Assembly (NCBI GenBank): GCA_026002975.1
Contig: BPGJ01000011.1
Span: 1 to 64,000, forward strand
DNA: 64,000 nucleotides
Direction: 5' to 3'
Source of the DNA: Acidimicrobiia bacterium
GTDB lineage: Bacteria; Actinomycetota; Acidimicrobiia; Spongiisociales; ZC4RG35
Position numbers and translations under genes: made by a program
Shown: in pieces, positions 1 to 8,496 of the stretch
How the letters are laid out: each line of letters begins with the position of its first letter
Numbering within the stretch: the first letter of the stretch is position 1
Notes under the pieces: generated by a model
The model's input: only the letters and a program-made list of their open reading frames with translations
Databases searched by the model: none
Told to the model about the DNA's origin: nothing

Positions 1-1
1 G

Positions 2-879
2 GCAGCCGGTGGGGTATTCAAGACCACGGTTGGTCTGCTCGAGGAGTTCGGCCCGGATCGGGTCCGTGACACTCCGATCTCCGAGCAGGCGATCCTGGGA
101 GCCGCGATGGGTGCGGCGATGACCGGGGTTCCGGTCATCGCTGAGATCATGTTCTCCGATTTCCTGGCGGTGTGCTGGGACATTCTCGCCAACGAAGCTG
201 CCAAGACCCGCTACATGACCGGCGGCCAGGTGTCGATCCCCATGGTCGTCCGGACTCACAACGGGGGTGGGGTCCGGTTCGGAGCCCAGCATTCCCAGAG
301 CGTGGAGAACTGGGCGATGATGATCCCCGGGCTCAAGGTGGTAGCGCCTTCCTTTCCCGTGGACGTGATCGGCCTGCTGGCCTCTTCGGTGCGGGACCCG
401 AACCCGGTGGTGTTCTTCGAGCACAAGTCCCTCCTGGCTACCAGTCAGGAGATCCCCGACGGGGAGATCGTGGAGCCTCTGGGCAGGGCCAAGATCGTCA
501 GGGAGGGGACCGACTGCACCATCGTGGCGGTCGCCCTGATGACCATCGGGCGCTCCAGGCCGCGGAACGCCTCGCCCAAGACGGCATCTCCGCCGAGGTG
601 ATCGACGTCCGGTCCCTGATTCCTCTCGACGCCAGGACGATCCTGGAGTCGGTGGCCAAGACCAGCCGCATGTTCACGGTCGAGGAGAACCCGCGGGTGT
701 GCGGATGGGGTGCGGAGGTCGCTTCCATCGTCGCCGAGGAGGCCTTCTGGGACCTCGACGGACCGGTGGTTCGAATAACCACCCCCCACATCCCGCTGCC
801 GGCCGCCGAGAGCCTGGAAGACCTGGCATTGCCCTCGGTGGATCGGATCTACGAGACCGTCAAGAAGACCCTCGACTAG
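2..879 (+). CDS. 2-oxoacid dehydrogenase E1 component, beta subunit (5' partial, frameshifted)
   Basis: Beta subunit of a thiamine-diphosphate-dependent 2-oxoacid (pyruvate, acetoin or branched-chain) dehydrogenase, which passes an acyl group to the lipoyl arm of E2. Roughly the last 290 residues are present; about 35 N-terminal residues and the alpha subunit lie off the left edge. Family marks are ISEQAILGAAMGAAMTG near the open end, RTHNGGGVRFGAQHSQS, VVFFEHKSLL and the C-terminal transketolase domain with EVIDVRSLIPLD. The frame slips at about 541-545: VALMT runs on into HRALQAAERL only if one C is added to the short C run, so one base is missing. The stop codon abuts the ATG of the E2 gene, indicating one operon. 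The exact 2-oxoacid cannot be told from sequence. Confidence 0.88.
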
Positions 880-2284
880 ATGGCGACGACGATTTCGATG
901 CCGCAGTTGGGGGAGACGGTTACTGAGGGGACGATTCTGCGGTGGTTGAAGCGGGTGGGGGATCGGGTGGAGCCGGATGAGGTGTTGGTGGAGATCTCGA
1001 CGGACAAGGTGGATACCGAGGTTCCGTCTCCGGTGGGGGGTGTGGTGACCGAGATCCTGGTGGGGGAGGGGGAGACCGTACCGGTGGGCACCCCCCTGTG
1101 CGTGATCGGCGACCAGGGCGAGACCACCGACGAGGGAGACCGGCCCAAGGAGGTCCCCGTGTCAAAGGAGGCACCTGCGACTGCGCGATCTACGGCGGCC
1201 GAGTTCGAGCTGGCCGCGGCGCCCGCCGAACGCCCCAGGGAGGCCACGTCGGGTCGTTTGTTGTCGCCGGTGGTGCGGCGTTTGGTGAGGGAGTTTGGGG
1301 TGGATTTGTCTGAGGTGAGGGGTTCTGGTCGGGGGGGGTCGGGTTACTCGGCGGGATGTGGAGGCGTATTTGGCGGCTCGGGGGGAGGCTGGGGCGGAGG
1401 TTTCTGCTCCGTCCGAGGTTGCCGAGGCTCCTGCCGCCGAGGTTCCGGCCGAGGCTGCTGTGGAGGCTGCTGCTGCTCCTGCTGCTGCTCCTGCTGGTGA
1501 GGTGGAGGCTGAGGTTCCTGCTGCTGCTGCTGGTGGTGAGGTGGAGTCTGTTGGGGTTGGGGATGGTGTGGTGGTTGAGGAGTTGGGGCGGTTGCGGTTG
1601 CGGATTGCGGAGCGGATGGTTGAGGCTCGGCGGGTGGCGGCTCATGTGTGGACGTCGGTTGAGGTTGATTTTGAGCGGGTTGAGCGGGTGAGGGGGTTGT
1701 GGCGGGAGGAGTGGCGTCGCCGTGAGGGGTTTTCTTTGACTTATTTGCCGTTTGTGGCTCGGGCGACGATCGATGCGTTGGGGGCGTTTCCGGTGGTGAA
1801 TTCGTCTTTGGATTTGGAGGCGGGGGTTAGGCGGGTGTTCCGGAAGGTGCATCTTGGGGTGGCGGTTGATTTGGATCAGGGGGGGTTGGTGGTGGTGACG
1901 GTTCGGGATGCGGATGATTTGCGGTTGGTGGGGTTGGCTCGTCGGATCAGGGAGTTGGCTTCCAAGGCTCGGGAGGGGAGGTTGGAACCGGACGATATTT
2001 CGGGGTCGACTTTCACGATCACCAACCCGGGGCCGTATGGGTCGTTCATGTCGGCTCCGATCATCAATGTGCCGAATGTGGGGATCTTGTCGACTGATAC
2101 GGTGGCGAAGCGGCCTGCGGTGGTGTCGGGTCCGGACGGGTCGGATGTGATCGCCATCCGCCACATCGGCTATCTGGGACTGTCGTGGGATCATCGGGCG
2201 TTCGACGGGTCCACCGCAGTCCTGTTCCTCAACCGGATCAAACACAACATCGAAACCTGGGACTGGGAACAAGAACTCACATGA
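880..2284 (+). CDS. 2-oxoacid dehydrogenase E2, dihydrolipoamide acyltransferase (frameshifted)
   Basis: Acyltransferase core of the same complex. Domains in order: a lipoyl domain (residues 1-75, with the lipoyl lysine in STDKVDTE); a linker; an E3-binding domain ([18 protein letters not shown], then [14 protein letters not shown]); a long Ala/Glu/Pro linker; and the catalytic domain ending in the active-site motif DHRAFDG. The run of eight G at 1331-1338 has one G too many. Removing it joins GSGRGG to [11 protein letters not shown] and gives about 467 residues, normal for the family. Codon use is odd: most of the gene uses TTG, GTT and GGG, while about 1081-1245 and the last ~130 bases use the C-rich codons typical of the neighbours. 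It overlaps the next gene by ATGA. Confidence 0.9.
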
Positions 2285-3120
2285 CCCGCTGGGCAGTGGT
2301 CCGATCCGAGGAGGTCCCCTGGGAAGAAGACCCCGGTCGGGGAATGCGGTCACGTCGGTTGGCCGGTCCCGACCAGGGCGCGGTCCATCTCGAGGTGGCG
2401 TTGGTCGAGCTGGCTCCCGGAGGGACGGTGGCGGGTCACCTCCATCCCTACGAGGAGTCGTTCTACATCCTCGACGGACAGGTCGCTTTCAGGGTGGCGG
2501 AGCAGAGCCATGCACTGCAAGCCCACGACTACGGTTTCGCACCCTTGGGAGTGCCCCACTCGTGGCACAATCCTCACGATCGACCGGCCAGGTGGCTGAG
2601 GATCAGATCCCCACAACCCAGAACCCGAGCGGGAGCCGCAAGCCTGGTGCCCGATTACCCGCTCCCCGAGCCAGAACGAGCGTCTGGGAGACCGCGATAC
2701 GTGGGAAGGTTCGATCCCTCCTCGATTCCCGGCCCCGGCCCCATCCAGCTCAAGGGCTTCCGGTCCCCTGGACCCACCAACGTGGGCCTGTCGATGCTGA
2801 TCGACGAGGTGAACGGCGCCGTCCACCACACGCTGTTCGTCGTCGAGTTCCATCCGACCGGACCCGAACTCACTCTCGGGGGGGCCCACTACCACCCGTT
2901 CGAGGAGACCTACTACATCATCGAAGGGGAAGCCGTGGCCCACCTGGAAGACCAGTCGATACCGGTGGGGGTCGGAGACCTGGTCTTCGCCGGGGTCAAC
3001 GCCCTCCACGGATTCTCCAACACCACCGACCGCCCGGTCCGCTGGATCGAGGCACAAGGCCCCGCTCCTCCCCCCTCGGGATCGTTCTTCTTCCCCGCCG
3101 ACTGGGAGGTAGAGAGTTGA
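2281..3120 (+). CDS. Double-cupin domain protein
   Basis: A 279-residue protein with two cupin folds. The first carries the metal-site pattern HLHPYEESFYILDG (around residue 52) with a later PHSWHNP. The second carries HYHPFEETYYIIEG (around 202) with ALHGFSN. Both keep the His/His/Glu and distal His expected for a metal-binding bicupin, so a dioxygenase, isomerase or hydrolase role on a small organic acid is possible. Glyoxylate-ureide-type and gentisate-type bicupins are related families. The start is the ATG that overlaps the E2 stop (ATGA); an upstream in-frame start would lie deep inside E2. Translationally coupled to E2 and to the RidA gene. The substrate is unknown. Confidence 0.8.
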   Translation: MTRWAVVRSEEVPWEEDPGRGMRSRRLAGPDQGAVHLEVALVELAPGGTVAGHLHPYEESFYILDGQVAFRVAEQSHALQAHDYGFAPLGVPHSWHNPHDRPARWLRIRSPQPRTRAGAASLVPDYPLPEPERASGRPRYVGRFDPSSIPGPGPIQLKGFRSPGPTNVGLSMLIDEVNGAVHHTLFVVEFHPTGPELTLGGAHYHPFEETYYIIEGEAVAHLEDQSIPVGVGDLVFAGVNALHGFSNTTDRPVRWIEAQGPAPPPSGSFFFPADWEVES

Positions 3121-3548
3121 ACCACATCGAACCCGTCCACACCACCGGCTTCGACCCCCGGTACAACATGCCGTATACCCCGGCGATCAAGGTGAGGTCC
3201 GGCACCGTCGTGTACCTCTCAGGAGTCACCGCGGCCCCGATATACCACTCCCACCCGCACGTACCGGCTGAGTTCGACCACATCCCGGAGGATCCGGCGG
3301 TCCAGGCCGAGATGACCATGGAGAACCTGATCGCGGTCCTGGAGGCTGCCGGTGGACAGCTCACCGACCTGGTCGAGCTCACCCGGTTCATGGTCGACCA
3401 GGAGCGCAACCAGGACGCCATCAACCGGGTGATGGCGCGCTATTTGGGCAGCCACCGTCCGGCCAGCACCTCGGTCGAGGTGGTGCGCCTCGCCACCGAT
3501 CCGAGGCTGGTCCTCGAGGTCAAGGGCGTGGCGGTCATCCCCGACTAG
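3117..3548 (+). CDS. RidA family (Rid/YER057c/UK114) protein
   Basis: A 143-residue Rid-family protein. Classical members are homotrimers that hydrolyse reactive enamines/imines released by PLP enzymes or amino-acid oxidases; other Rid subfamilies serve in catabolic pathways. Diagnostic parts are the YLSGVTA strand, the segment VQAEMTMENLIAVLEAAGG, DLVELTRFMVD and the C-terminal RPASTSVEV and EVKGVAV strands. The start is TTG at 3117, in a TTGA overlap with the cupin stop, with GGAGG at 3105-3109 as a well-placed ribosome site. No ATG is suitable. Position between a bicupin and an asparaginase suggests a role in nitrogen-compound breakdown rather than general housekeeping, but this is inference. 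Confidence 0.85.
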   Translation: MNHIEPVHTTGFDPRYNMPYTPAIKVRSGTVVYLSGVTAAPIYHSHPHVPAEFDHIPEDPAVQAEMTMENLIAVLEAAGGQLTDLVELTRFMVDQERNQDAINRVMARYLGSHRPASTSVEVVRLATDPRLVLEVKGVAVIPD

Positions 3549-3559
3549 GGTCGGGCGCC

Positions 3560-4525
3560 GTGCCCAGGGTTCACATCGTCTCCCTCGGCGGGACCATCGC
3601 CATGACCGGCTCGAGCGGCCACCCGGGTGTGGTACCCCGCCTGGACGCACACGACCTGGTGGCGGCGGTGCCGGGACTGCCCGACGTGGCCCAGGTGAGC
3701 GCGGAGTCGTTTCTGAGGGTGCCGGGAGCCCACCTCCGAGTCGAGGACATCCTCGATCTGGCCCGCCACCTCTCCGGCATCGAGGCCGACGGTGTGGTGG
3801 TCACCCAGGGGACCGACACCATCGAAGAAACCGCCTTCGTCCTCGATCTGGTCGCGGACCTCCCCGTCCCGGTGGTGATGACCGGCGCGATGCGCAACCC
3901 CGAGCTTCCCGGGGCCGATGGCCCGGCCAACCTCCTGGCCGCAGTGACGGTCGCCGCCGACCCCGGGGCCCGAGGAGTGCTGGTCGTCTTCGACGAGCAG
4001 ATACACGCCGCCCGGTACGTGGAGAAGACCCACACCTCCCGCCCCGACGCGTTCCGATCCCCAAGTGCGGGACCCCTGGGCGAAGTCACAGAGGGCGAGG
4101 TGCGATGGCTCTGGCCTGCTCCGCCGCGGGTGGTCGTCCCCGACGTGGCCACTCCGATTCCACGGGTTCCGATGCTCGACACCTGGCTGGGCGACGACGG
4201 CGCGGTCTTGGAAGCGGTCCTCTCCACCCGTCCCGACGGTTTGGTGTTACGGGCCATGGGAGCCGGGCACGTCCCCCTGGCGCTGGTAGAACCGCTGACC
4301 TCGGCGGCCGAGCAGATACCGGTGGCGCTCACATCCCGCACCGGATCGGGCAGGCCCTACCGGCGTACCTATGGATTCCCCGGATCGGAGACGGACCTGC
4401 TCTCCCGAGGGCTGATATGGGGTGGCGGGCTCGCGCCCCACAAGCTGCGCCTCCTGTTGACCCTGGGTCTGGCGGCCGGCTGGGATCGAGGACAAATCTC
4501 CGCTGCCATATCGACCCTGGGTTAA
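3560..4525 (+). CDS. Asparaginase/glutaminase family amidohydrolase
   Basis: L-asparaginase-type amidohydrolase of 321 residues, which would release ammonia from Asn/Gln or a related amide. The first nucleophile-threonine motif is VSLGGTIAMTG (residues 7-17). The second active-site block is VVTQGTDTIEETAF (about 83-96), containing the Thr-Asp pair, and the family GAMR segment follows (VVMTGAMRN). The C-terminal half has SRTGSGRPY and the family-like GLAPHKLRLLLTLGLA. No signal peptide is seen, so it should be cytoplasmic (type I-like). It starts 11 bases after the ridA-like stop and ends within the last codons of the convergent MFS gene (4-base overlap). Confidence 0.88.
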   Translation: MPRVHIVSLGGTIAMTGSSGHPGVVPRLDAHDLVAAVPGLPDVAQVSAESFLRVPGAHLRVEDILDLARHLSGIEADGVVVTQGTDTIEETAFVLDLVADLPVPVVMTGAMRNPELPGADGPANLLAAVTVAADPGARGVLVVFDEQIHAARYVEKTHTSRPDAFRSPSAGPLGEVTEGEVRWLWPAPPRVVVPDVATPIPRVPMLDTWLGDDGAVLEAVLSTRPDGLVLRAMGAGHVPLALVEPLTSAAEQIPVALTSRTGSGRPYRRTYGFPGSETDLLSRGLIWGGGLAPHKLRLLLTLGLAAGWDRGQISAAISTLG

Positions 4526-5699
4526 CCCCGTTGGATGGTCCGGTCGATCCACCACACCGCGACCGCAGCCAACGCCGCTGTCACGGCGGTGGCGAACCAG
4601 GCGGTGGTGTACGAGCTGGCCTCGACGATCGCCCCGAATGCAGGAGGTCCCACCGTGGCCGCCACGAACAACCCGGTCTGGGTGATACCCGTCGCCTGGG
4701 CGGGAGCCTCCGGTCTCAGCCGAACGACCGCATAGGTCAACAGACCCGACCAACCCCAGCCCCCAGCGAAGGCCAGCACCGGACCCACCCAGAGAAGCGC
4801 CGGATGGCCGGAGCCGATCGCGGCGAACCCGGGCACACCGACCGCCATCATCATCGCCATCAAACGCAGACCGGGGATCGACACCTTGTCGGCCAGCCAG
4901 CCGAAGCCGATCCTCGAGGCCACTCCGGCTACCGACCCGACCGTCAGGAGGAACCCGGCGGTGGACTGTTCCATCCCCGCACTCACCGCCGACGAAACCA
5001 GGAAAGCGCCCAACGACTGGCCCCCCCACACCCCCAGCATCACTGCGCCGGCCAACAGATAGAGCATCCGGTTCGATACCCGCGTCCCGCCGGTGGCCGG
5101 ATCGGACCCATCGACTCCCGCCGAGGCGAGCCGTGACTCGGGTAGGGGGGACCACCAACATGGCCAACGCCAACCCGGCGCCGGCCAGGAACGCGTACCT
5201 CCAACCCACGGTCAGAGCCACCAGAGGTACCGACAAGCCGGCGAGGGTGGTGGCGATGGGTATGGCCGACTGTTTCACACCGAAGACCAGCCCGTGTCGC
5301 CCCTCGGGAACGTTGCGAGCCAGATACAGGTTGGTGGCGGTCTGCGCCACCCCGTTGGACGCCCCACCGAACAACATGAACAGTCCGGCCACCAGGATGT
5401 CCTTCGCCACCAGGCCGATCCCCAGCAGACTGATCGAGGCGAGTACTGCAGCCAGTCGGATCCCCCGCTTGCCACCTATCCGCTCGACCAGCAGACCTCC
5501 GGGTCCCGATGTCGCCGCGGCCGCCAAGAAGTATGCGCCCCACGAGACCCCCCAGCCGGGCCGGCGACAGGTGGAAGTCGGAACCGATCTCCACCGCGGT
5601 GGCCCCGGTCAGGAAGGGAGGAAGCGCGGCAGCCGTCACCACCCCGCAGGCGATGAGTACGGGTGCCACCCGCGACCCCGACGAGGTTGCAGTCGCCAT
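4522..5699 (-). CDS. MFS transporter (two frameshifts)
   Basis: Twelve-helix major facilitator, about 391 residues once repaired. It begins MATATSSGSRVAPVLIACGV at the ATG 5699-5697 and ends DRTIQRG. The MFS loop region is partly seen as GGLLVERIGGKRGIR, and the second half has GFGWLADKVSIPGLR. Two single-base insertions break it, both in runs of six: C at 5549-5554 (LSPARLGV should continue SWGAYFLAAAATSG) and G at 5145-5150 (MLVVP should continue LPESRLASAG). Both look like homopolymer errors. It is divergent from the HisD-like gene, with 28 bases between the starts, so the two probably share a control region. The substrate is unknown; an organic anion taken up for the neighbouring catabolic genes is a guess. 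Confidence 0.8.
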
Positions 5700-5710
5700 C
5701 TGGATCGTGC

Positions 5711-5720
5711 ATCCTATATC
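5711..5720 (+). promoter_or_regulatory. AT-rich -10-like element before HisD-like gene
   Basis: ATCCTATATC stands out in the 28-base divergent gap. Its TATATC ends seven bases before the ATG at 5728 and would give a leaderless or near-leaderless transcript. The same ATC(C/A)TATAT core recurs before other operons in this window (20655, 35043, 43742). No convincing -35 is seen. Confidence 0.35.
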
Positions 5721-5727
5721 CTCCCGG

Positions 5728-7016
5728 ATGAAGTACCTCAAGCGACCGGCGGCGACCCCCGAGTCAGTCACCCAGGAGATCCGACAGACCGTGTCACGGA
5801 TCATCTCCGAGGTGGAGAAGGAGGGCACCGCCGCGGTGCGCCGATGGTCCGAACGGCTCGACGGCTGGTCGCCCCCCACCTTCCGGGTCGGTGACGAAGA
5901 GATACGGCGGGCCTACCACCAGATGGAACCCCGGGTCGCCGAGGCGGGCAGTTCCTGATCGACCAGGTGACCAACTTCGCCCGTCTCCAACGTCGCACGC
6001 TCGTCGACTTCGAGGAGGAAACCCTGCCAGGGGTCGTACTGGGACAGCGGCACATCCCGGTCGGTTCGGCGGGGTGCTATTCCCCCGGCGGCCGCTACCC
6101 GCTGATCGCGTCGGCGGTCATGACGGTCGCCACCGCCAAGGTCGCCGGGGTGCCCCGCGTCGTGGCCGCGGCGCCGCCCCGGGATCGGAGGGGTATCCAC
6201 CCGCCCCAACTGTGGGCGATGCACCGGTCCGGCGCCGACGAGATCTTCTGTGTCGGCGGGGTCCAGGCCCTGGCGGGCATGGCGTTCGGGCTCGAAGATT
6301 CCGAAGGCGTCGACATGATCGTCGGTCCGGGCAACGCCTACGTGGCGGAGGCGAAACGCCAGCTGTTCGGGCGAGTGGGGATCGACCTGCTGGCGGGCCC
6401 CACCGAGATCATGGTGATCGCCGACGACTCCGCCGACCCGGCGGTGATCGCCTGTGACCTGCTCGGACAGGCCGAACACGGGCCCACCTCGCCGGCCATC
6501 CTCGCCACCACCTCGGAGCGAATCGGTCGGGAGACCCTGGTGGAGGTGGAACGCTGGCTGGAGCGTTGGCCGACCGCCGACGTCGCCGGTGTGGCCTGGC
6601 GGGACCACGGTACGGTGATCCTCTGCGACGATCCGGACGAGATGTGCCGGGTGACCGACGAGATCGCGCCGGAACACCTCGAGATCCAGACGTCCGACCC
6701 GGACTGGTACCTGGATCGGATCCGCAACTACGGGAGCGCCTTCCTCGGTACCCATGCCACGGTGGCCTACTCGGACAAGGCGATCGGCACCAACCACACT
6801 CTCCCGACCCGAGGGGCGGCTCGTTACACGGGCGGGTTGTGGGTGGGGAAGTTCCTCAAGACCGTGACGTTCCAGCGCTGCACCGCCCAGGGTTCCCTCA
6901 AGGTGGCGGAACCGGCCGCGGTGGTGGCCGACGCGGAGCTGATGTTCGGCCACGCCATCAGCGCCCGGCTCAGGCTGAACCCCGAGTACTTCCCTGACGT
7001 CCATGGCCATGCCTGA
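5728..7016 (+). CDS. Histidinol dehydrogenase family protein, probably catabolic (frameshifted)
   Basis: HisD-fold NAD-dependent alcohol dehydrogenase, about 429 residues after repair. Visible motifs are VGSAGCYSPGGRYPL, the NAD-site GPGNAYVAEAKRQ, LLAGPTEIMVIAD, the zinc-ligand segment LLGQAEHGPTSPAIL, the catalytic IAPEHLEIQT and IGTNHTLPTRG. The C-terminal stretch GGLWVGKFLKTVTFQ resembles the sulfopropanediol-dehydrogenase (HpsN) clade more than biosynthetic HisD, and no his genes are nearby. It starts at ATG 5728 (MKYLKRPAATPES). One T is missing at about 5952: AEAGS should read on as FLIDQVTNFARLQR. The 3' end overlaps the SDR gene by 14 bases. A role in oxidising a hydroxylated organosulfonate or similar polyol is inferred, not shown. 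Confidence 0.82.
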
Positions 7017-7782
7017 CCGGGTCGTGGTGGTGACCGGGGCCAGCCGGGGGATCGGACGGGCCATAGCGGAGGGTTTCGCCCGGCTGGGCGATGTCCTGGT
7101 CGTCATCGGCCGAGACGAGGCGGGTTTGACCGAGACGGCCCGGCGAGTCGAGAGTCTCGGAGGCGAGGCGGTGGTGGTACCCACCGACGTCACGTCCCCC
7201 GACCAGGTGGCGACGATGGCCGAAGCAGCCCTGGCGGTCCGGGGCCGGATAGACGTGGTGGTCGCCAACGCCGGCATAGGAGGTCCTTCCGGAGTGCTCT
7301 GGGAGATCGATCCCGCCGACTGGAGGGAGACCTTCGCGGTCAACGTCGAGGGGGTGTACCTCACCTTGCGGGCGCTGCTCCCCCCCATGCTGGCAGCCGG
7401 TTCCGGAGCGGTGGTCGTCGTCGGCTCCATCTCGGGGAAGAGACCCCTGTACGGCAGGTCTCCCTACACGGCGTCGAAGATGGCCCTGGTCGGGCTGGTC
7501 CGGACCCTGGCGGTCGAAGCCGGCCCACACGGGATCAGGGTGAACTTGGTCTCCCCGGGGTTCGTCGAGGGACCCCGCCTCGACTGGGTGGTGCGAGCCC
7601 AGTCCGAGGCACGGGGAGTCGAGGAGCAACAGATCCGGGAGGAGATGCGCAGCCTCTCCCCCCTACGTCGCCTGACCCAGGCCGGAGAGGTGGCCGACGC
7701 AGTGGTCTTCCTGGCATCCGAACGAGCCAGGGCCATCACCGGAGCCGACCTGAACGTCAACTCCGGCGTGGTCATGTACTGA
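7003..7782 (+). CDS. Short-chain dehydrogenase/reductase (SDR)
   Basis: Classical NAD(P)-dependent SDR of 259 residues. The nucleotide site is VTGASRGIGRA (about 9-19), with VANAGIGG downstream. The catalytic serine lies in VGSISGKRPL and the Tyr/Lys pair in SPYTASKMAL. The C-terminal ITGADLNVNSGVVMY is typical of the family. It overlaps the HisD-like gene; ATG 7003 or 7009 could be the start. Beside a HisD/HpsN-like enzyme it may act on the same alcohol substrate at another carbon, as HpsO does in dihydroxypropanesulfonate breakdown, but substrate assignment is inference. The next gene follows after 12 bases with GAGGAGGAG as ribosome site. Confidence 0.88.
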   Translation: MAMPDRVVVVTGASRGIGRAIAEGFARLGDVLVVIGRDEAGLTETARRVESLGGEAVVVPTDVTSPDQVATMAEAALAVRGRIDVVVANAGIGGPSGVLWEIDPADWRETFAVNVEGVYLTLRALLPPMLAAGSGAVVVVGSISGKRPLYGRSPYTASKMALVGLVRTLAVEAGPHGIRVNLVSPGFVEGPRLDWVVRAQSEARGVEEQQIREEMRSLSPLRRLTQAGEVADAVVFLASERARAITGADLNVNSGVVMY

Positions 7783-7794
7783 GAGGAGGAGCCG

Positions 7795-8481
7795 ATGGCA
7801 AGATTGGTCGACCTGTCCCAACCCATCTACGAAGGCATGCGGGTGTATCCGGGCCACCTGAAGACGGTGACCTTCCAACATGCCACCCACGAAGAGACCG
7901 CCCCCCGCTTCACCAGCGGCTTCTCGTTCCAGACGTGGGGGATCATGATCAACGACAACGGGCCCACCCACGTCGATTCGTTCTCGCATCTCGATCCCGA
8001 CCCCTCCGCGCCCACCATCGACCAGATGCCACTCGACCTGTTCTACGGGCCGGCCATCTGTCTGGACGTCTCCCATGTGCCGCCCAGGACCGATATAACC
8101 GCAGAACACCTCGACCACGCGCTGGAGGCATCCGGCCTGGACCTCAGACCCGGCGACATGTGCTTCTTCTACACGGCCACCTACGACAGGTTCCACGACC
8201 GTCCCGAGTACCTCACCGAGTTCCCCGGCTTGGGCCAATCCGCCGGGGAGTGGATCCTCGACAAGCAGATCAAGACGTTCGGGGTCGACTCCCCCACCCC
8301 CGACAACCCGGCGTCGACCGTCTACCCCATCCACCTGATGTGCCGCCGCCACCGAATCACCCACTACGAGAACCTGGTGCTGACCGAGGTGGTGGGCAGC
8401 CGCTTCACCTTCGTCGGTTTTCCTCTGAAGGTGGTGGGAGCCCACGGCGGGCCGACCCGGGCCGTGGCGATCGTCGAGTAG
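7795..8481 (+). CDS. Cyclase family protein (kynurenine-formamidase-like)
   Basis: Cyclase-family metal hydrolase (PF04199 type) of 228 residues. It opens with the family strand RLVDLSQPIYEGMRVYPGH. The metal-binding block is NDNGPTHVDSFSHLD (about residues 56-70), corresponding to the usual HxGTHxDxPxH with proline replacing the glycine-like position and serine/phenylalanine before the last histidine. Relatives hydrolyse N-formylkynurenine, isatin or cyclic amides. A strong ribosome site GAGGAGGAG precedes the ATG at 7795. It lies in the same plus-strand operon as the SDR and the CocE-like hydrolase, so it probably opens a ring or removes an acyl group in that pathway. Confidence 0.82.
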   Translation: MARLVDLSQPIYEGMRVYPGHLKTVTFQHATHEETAPRFTSGFSFQTWGIMINDNGPTHVDSFSHLDPDPSAPTIDQMPLDLFYGPAICLDVSHVPPRTDITAEHLDHALEASGLDLRPGDMCFFYTATYDRFHDRPEYLTEFPGLGQSAGEWILDKQIKTFGVDSPTPDNPASTVYPIHLMCRRHRITHYENLVLTEVVGSRFTFVGFPLKVVGAHGGPTRAVAIVE

Positions 8482-8496
8482 GAAACGAGGAGCAGC

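Noticed and set aside
1190..2353. A 387-residue minus-strand reading frame opposite the E2 gene
   Set aside because: Low-complexity, Pro/Arg/Ser-rich translation with no family features; it exists because the E2 gene here is unusually G/T-rich and so has few stops on the other strand. E2 is clearly real.
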